DNA of 6,806 nucleotides. It comes from Rhodobiaceae bacterium (GTDB lineage: Bacteria; Pseudomonadota; Alphaproteobacteria; Micropepsales; Micropepsaceae). The stretch covers positions 1 through 6,806 of the forward strand of contig VFKO01000477.1 of assembly GCA_009885515.1 (NCBI GenBank), written 5' to 3'. Below the pieces are notes generated by a model that saw only the letters and a list, made by a program, of their open reading frames with translations, did not search any database and had not been told where the DNA came from. A program made the translations under genes and the position numbers. This document shows, piece after piece, positions 5,293-6,806 of the stretch (positions are counted from its first letter, which is position 1; each line of letters starts with the position of its first letter).

Positions 5293-6186
5293 ATGATCCG
5301 TCACGGCTTCGCTGAAACGAACGAGTTCAAACTCCACTACGCAGCCACCGGTCCCGATGACGGTCACCTGCTGCTGTTTCTGCACGGCTTCCCGGAGTTC
5401 TGGTACGCCTGGCGCCATCAACTCGACGCCCTCGGCGACGCCTTCCATTGCGTGGCACCTGATCTTCCCGGCTACAACCTCTCCTCCAAACCGCCCGAGG
5501 TCGCCCGCTATCGCACCAGGCGCCTCATCGAAGATGTAGCGGCGTTTGCCGCACAGTTCTCGCGCAAGAAGAAATTCACCTTGGTCGCCCACGATTGGGG
5601 CGGCGCGTTGGCTTGGGCGTTTGCAATCAAACACCCCGATCTCATCGACCGCCTCGTCATCATCAACGCGGTTCACCCCGGCGCCTTTCAGCGCGAGATC
5701 GCAAAGAACCCGGCACAGGCGGCGGCCTCGCAGTACATCCATGAAATCCGCGCCGAAGGCTCAGAGGCGCGCTACGCCGCCAACGACTACGCGCTGGTCT
5801 GGCGTTCACTCGCCAAAACCGCAGAAGCCGGGCACATCACACCGGCAGATCGCGCGCAATTCGTCAAAGCCTGGAGCGAGCCCGGCGCGCTGACCGGCAT
5901 GTTCAACTGGTATCGCGCGATGCGCATGGACCCGCCGAAGGAAGGTGCGCCGCCACCTGCAGCGGAACTCTACAACGACGAAGCGCTTATGGTGCGCGTG
6001 CCGACGCTGGTGATCTGGGGCATGCAAGACACCTCGCTGTTGCCAGGCTGCGTCGAAGGTCTGGAGCGCTGGGTGCCAAACATAGAGTTGCACCGTGTCC
6101 CTGATGCAAGCCATTGGATCGTGTACGAGAAGCCACAGTTGATTAACGAAACGTTACGACGCTGGCTTATCCCGGCAGCAAATTAA
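5293..6186 (+). CDS. Alpha/beta hydrolase, epoxide hydrolase type
   Basis: A 297-aa alpha/beta-hydrolase with no signal peptide, so probably cytoplasmic. The oxyanion-hole motif HGFPEFW is at 31-37. The nucleophile elbow is VAHDWGG (98-104) with D101 as nucleophile; D246 (WGMQD) and H274 (DASHW) complete the Asp-Asp-His triad. Y148 and Y207 (NWYRAM) in the cap are candidates for the two tyrosines that activate the epoxide ring. An aspartate nucleophile excludes ordinary Ser esterases. Haloalkane and fluoroacetate dehalogenases share the aspartate, but HDWGG with the cap tyrosines favours an epoxide hydrolase. AGGA (5283-5286) lies 6 bases before the ATG and fixes the start. The gene appears to be a single transcription unit behind repeat DNA. 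The substrate cannot be told. Confidence 0.9.
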   Translation: MIRHGFAETNEFKLHYAATGPDDGHLLLFLHGFPEFWYAWRHQLDALGDAFHCVAPDLPGYNLSSKPPEVARYRTRRLIEDVAAFAAQFSRKKKFTLVAHDWGGALAWAFAIKHPDLIDRLVIINAVHPGAFQREIAKNPAQAAASQYIHEIRAEGSEARYAANDYALVWRSLAKTAEAGHITPADRAQFVKAWSEPGALTGMFNWYRAMRMDPPKEGAPPPAAELYNDEALMVRVPTLVIWGMQDTSLLPGCVEGLERWVPNIELHRVPDASHWIVYEKPQLINETLRRWLIPAAN

Positions 6187-6358
6187 CACATCATTCTTCA
6201 TAGAAGGTTTCAGGAGTCCCTCTCAAACATTGAATCCACCTCAACAATCATCGATTGCGACGCTCATATCGGATCGCAGCGGATGTTAACACATAGAGAT
6301 TAAACCCTTCTTACGGTTCACAAGAGACGACTCAGTAAGGGTTAATAAGGGGTGAACA
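6187..6358. other. Intergenic leader of the last gene with a small stem near the ribosome-binding site
   Basis: AACCCTT (6303-6309) can pair with AAGGGTT (6337-6343). The same CCCTT could alternatively pair with the Shine-Dalgarno AAGGGG (6347-6352) of the next gene. A control role is speculative. No convincing promoter or terminator is visible after the hydrolase stop. Confidence 0.3.
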
Positions 6359-6806
6359 ATGGCGGGGAATCTAGCGCTACCGGTACTGAGCTCATCGTCC
6401 CGGCGAGCCTTCATGTTCGCCAGCCTCATCGCGCTCCTCATCGCCTTGAGCCAATGGGCGCGATGGGGTGGCTTTATCGAGTGGGACCTGCTCTCCGCAG
6501 CCTCCGGCCTCGCCCAGTCAGCACAATTGAGATCAGCGTCGCTCCCATCGGGCGATATATCCAACTTCAATTGCCCCAATCTGACACATGATCCGCAATC
6601 ACCAATTTTTTCGGATGCCCAGCTCAAAGCCGTGGGTCACGAAATTTGCAATGCCACAACCACAGAATCGCTGTCACAGCGCGGAACAGACGAGCTCGTC
6701 GCAAGTGCAGCCCAGGCATCCGCCCGGCGCGCTAACCGCCAGGCCCGCCAGCGCCCGGCCGTAGTCAGCGAAGTGGTCGAGAAATCATCCGCCGCCCAAG
6801 GCTTCA
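6359..6806 (+). CDS. Unrecognised membrane-anchored protein, N-terminal part (3' end outside window)
   Basis: From ATG 6359 the frame stays open for 149 codons to the window edge, with AAGGGG (6347-6352) 6 bases upstream as ribosome-binding site. Residues 16-40 form one hydrophobic segment (about FMFASLIALLIAL, then a Trp-rich border WARWGGF) after two arginines. This is either a signal anchor or an uncleaved signal peptide, so the rest is probably periplasmic. Beyond it the sequence is polar, with C72 and C97 as a possible disulfide pair, and an Ala/Arg/Gln-rich helix at about 112-132 that may form a coiled coil. I recognise no family. The full length and any C-terminal domain are unknown. 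Confidence 0.65.
   Translation, partial: MAGNLALPVLSSSSRRAFMFASLIALLIALSQWARWGGFIEWDLLSAASGLAQSAQLRSASLPSGDISNFNCPNLTHDPQSPIFSDAQLKAVGHEICNATTTESLSQRGTDELVASAAQASARRANRQARQRPAVVSEVVEKSSAAQGF

Noticed and set aside
4471..5742. 423-aa open frame on the minus strand
   Set aside because: It is antisense to the 69-aa gene, the nucleotidyltransferase remnant and the hydrolase N-terminus, crosses several repeats, and shows no protein-like motif.
6286..6303. Possible CtrA site (two TTAA half-sites)
   Set aside because: The half-sites are 10 bases apart, not the 7 of the TTAA-N7-TTAA element.

Overview
The window looks chromosomal and probably alphaproteobacterial. The isocitrate dehydrogenase is the dimeric, eukaryote-like NADP type usual in that class, and there is a GAAC-N7-GAAC element of the alphaproteobacterial LexA type. 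Order and genus cannot be fixed from this sequence.

Layout. (1) 1-1955: a divergent housekeeping pair. icd (minus strand, 3' end cut by the window edge) and trmJ, a tRNA 2'-O-methyltransferase gene (plus strand), are separated by 84 bp. (2) 1956-2845: about 890 bp with no convincing protein gene but much structure. It holds a 15-bp inverted repeat built from GTCCT/AGGAC units, a leftward sigma70-like promoter whose -10 lies inside a LexA box, a long GC-rich hairpin with a T tract, a weaker terminator-like hairpin, and two copies of a TATGTAT-type repeat. (3) 2846-4474: a predicted outer-membrane lipoprotein made of beta-propeller (NHL/SMP-30-like) repeats. (4) 4530-5118: a two-gene module, namely a 69-aa small protein overlapping the start of an AbiEii-like nucleotidyltransferase gene. 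The nucleotidyltransferase is cut off after about 86 codons by a purine-rich simple repeat and a mosaic of dispersed repeat motifs (4986-5280). (5) 5293-6186: an alpha/beta hydrolase of the epoxide hydrolase type with a complete catalytic triad. (6) 6359-6806: the 5' part of an unrecognised membrane-anchored protein running off the right edge.

The genes do not form one pathway: housekeeping genes lie at the left and unrelated accessory genes to the right, separated by repeat-rich intergenic DNA. The observations most worth checking are the SOS-type promoter with no recognisable gene behind it and the nucleotidyltransferase broken exactly where the dispersed repeats begin. One of those repeats is related to the pair near 2640 and 2730. 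I see no intact transposase, CRISPR array, tRNA or rRNA, and no clearly new multi-gene system.
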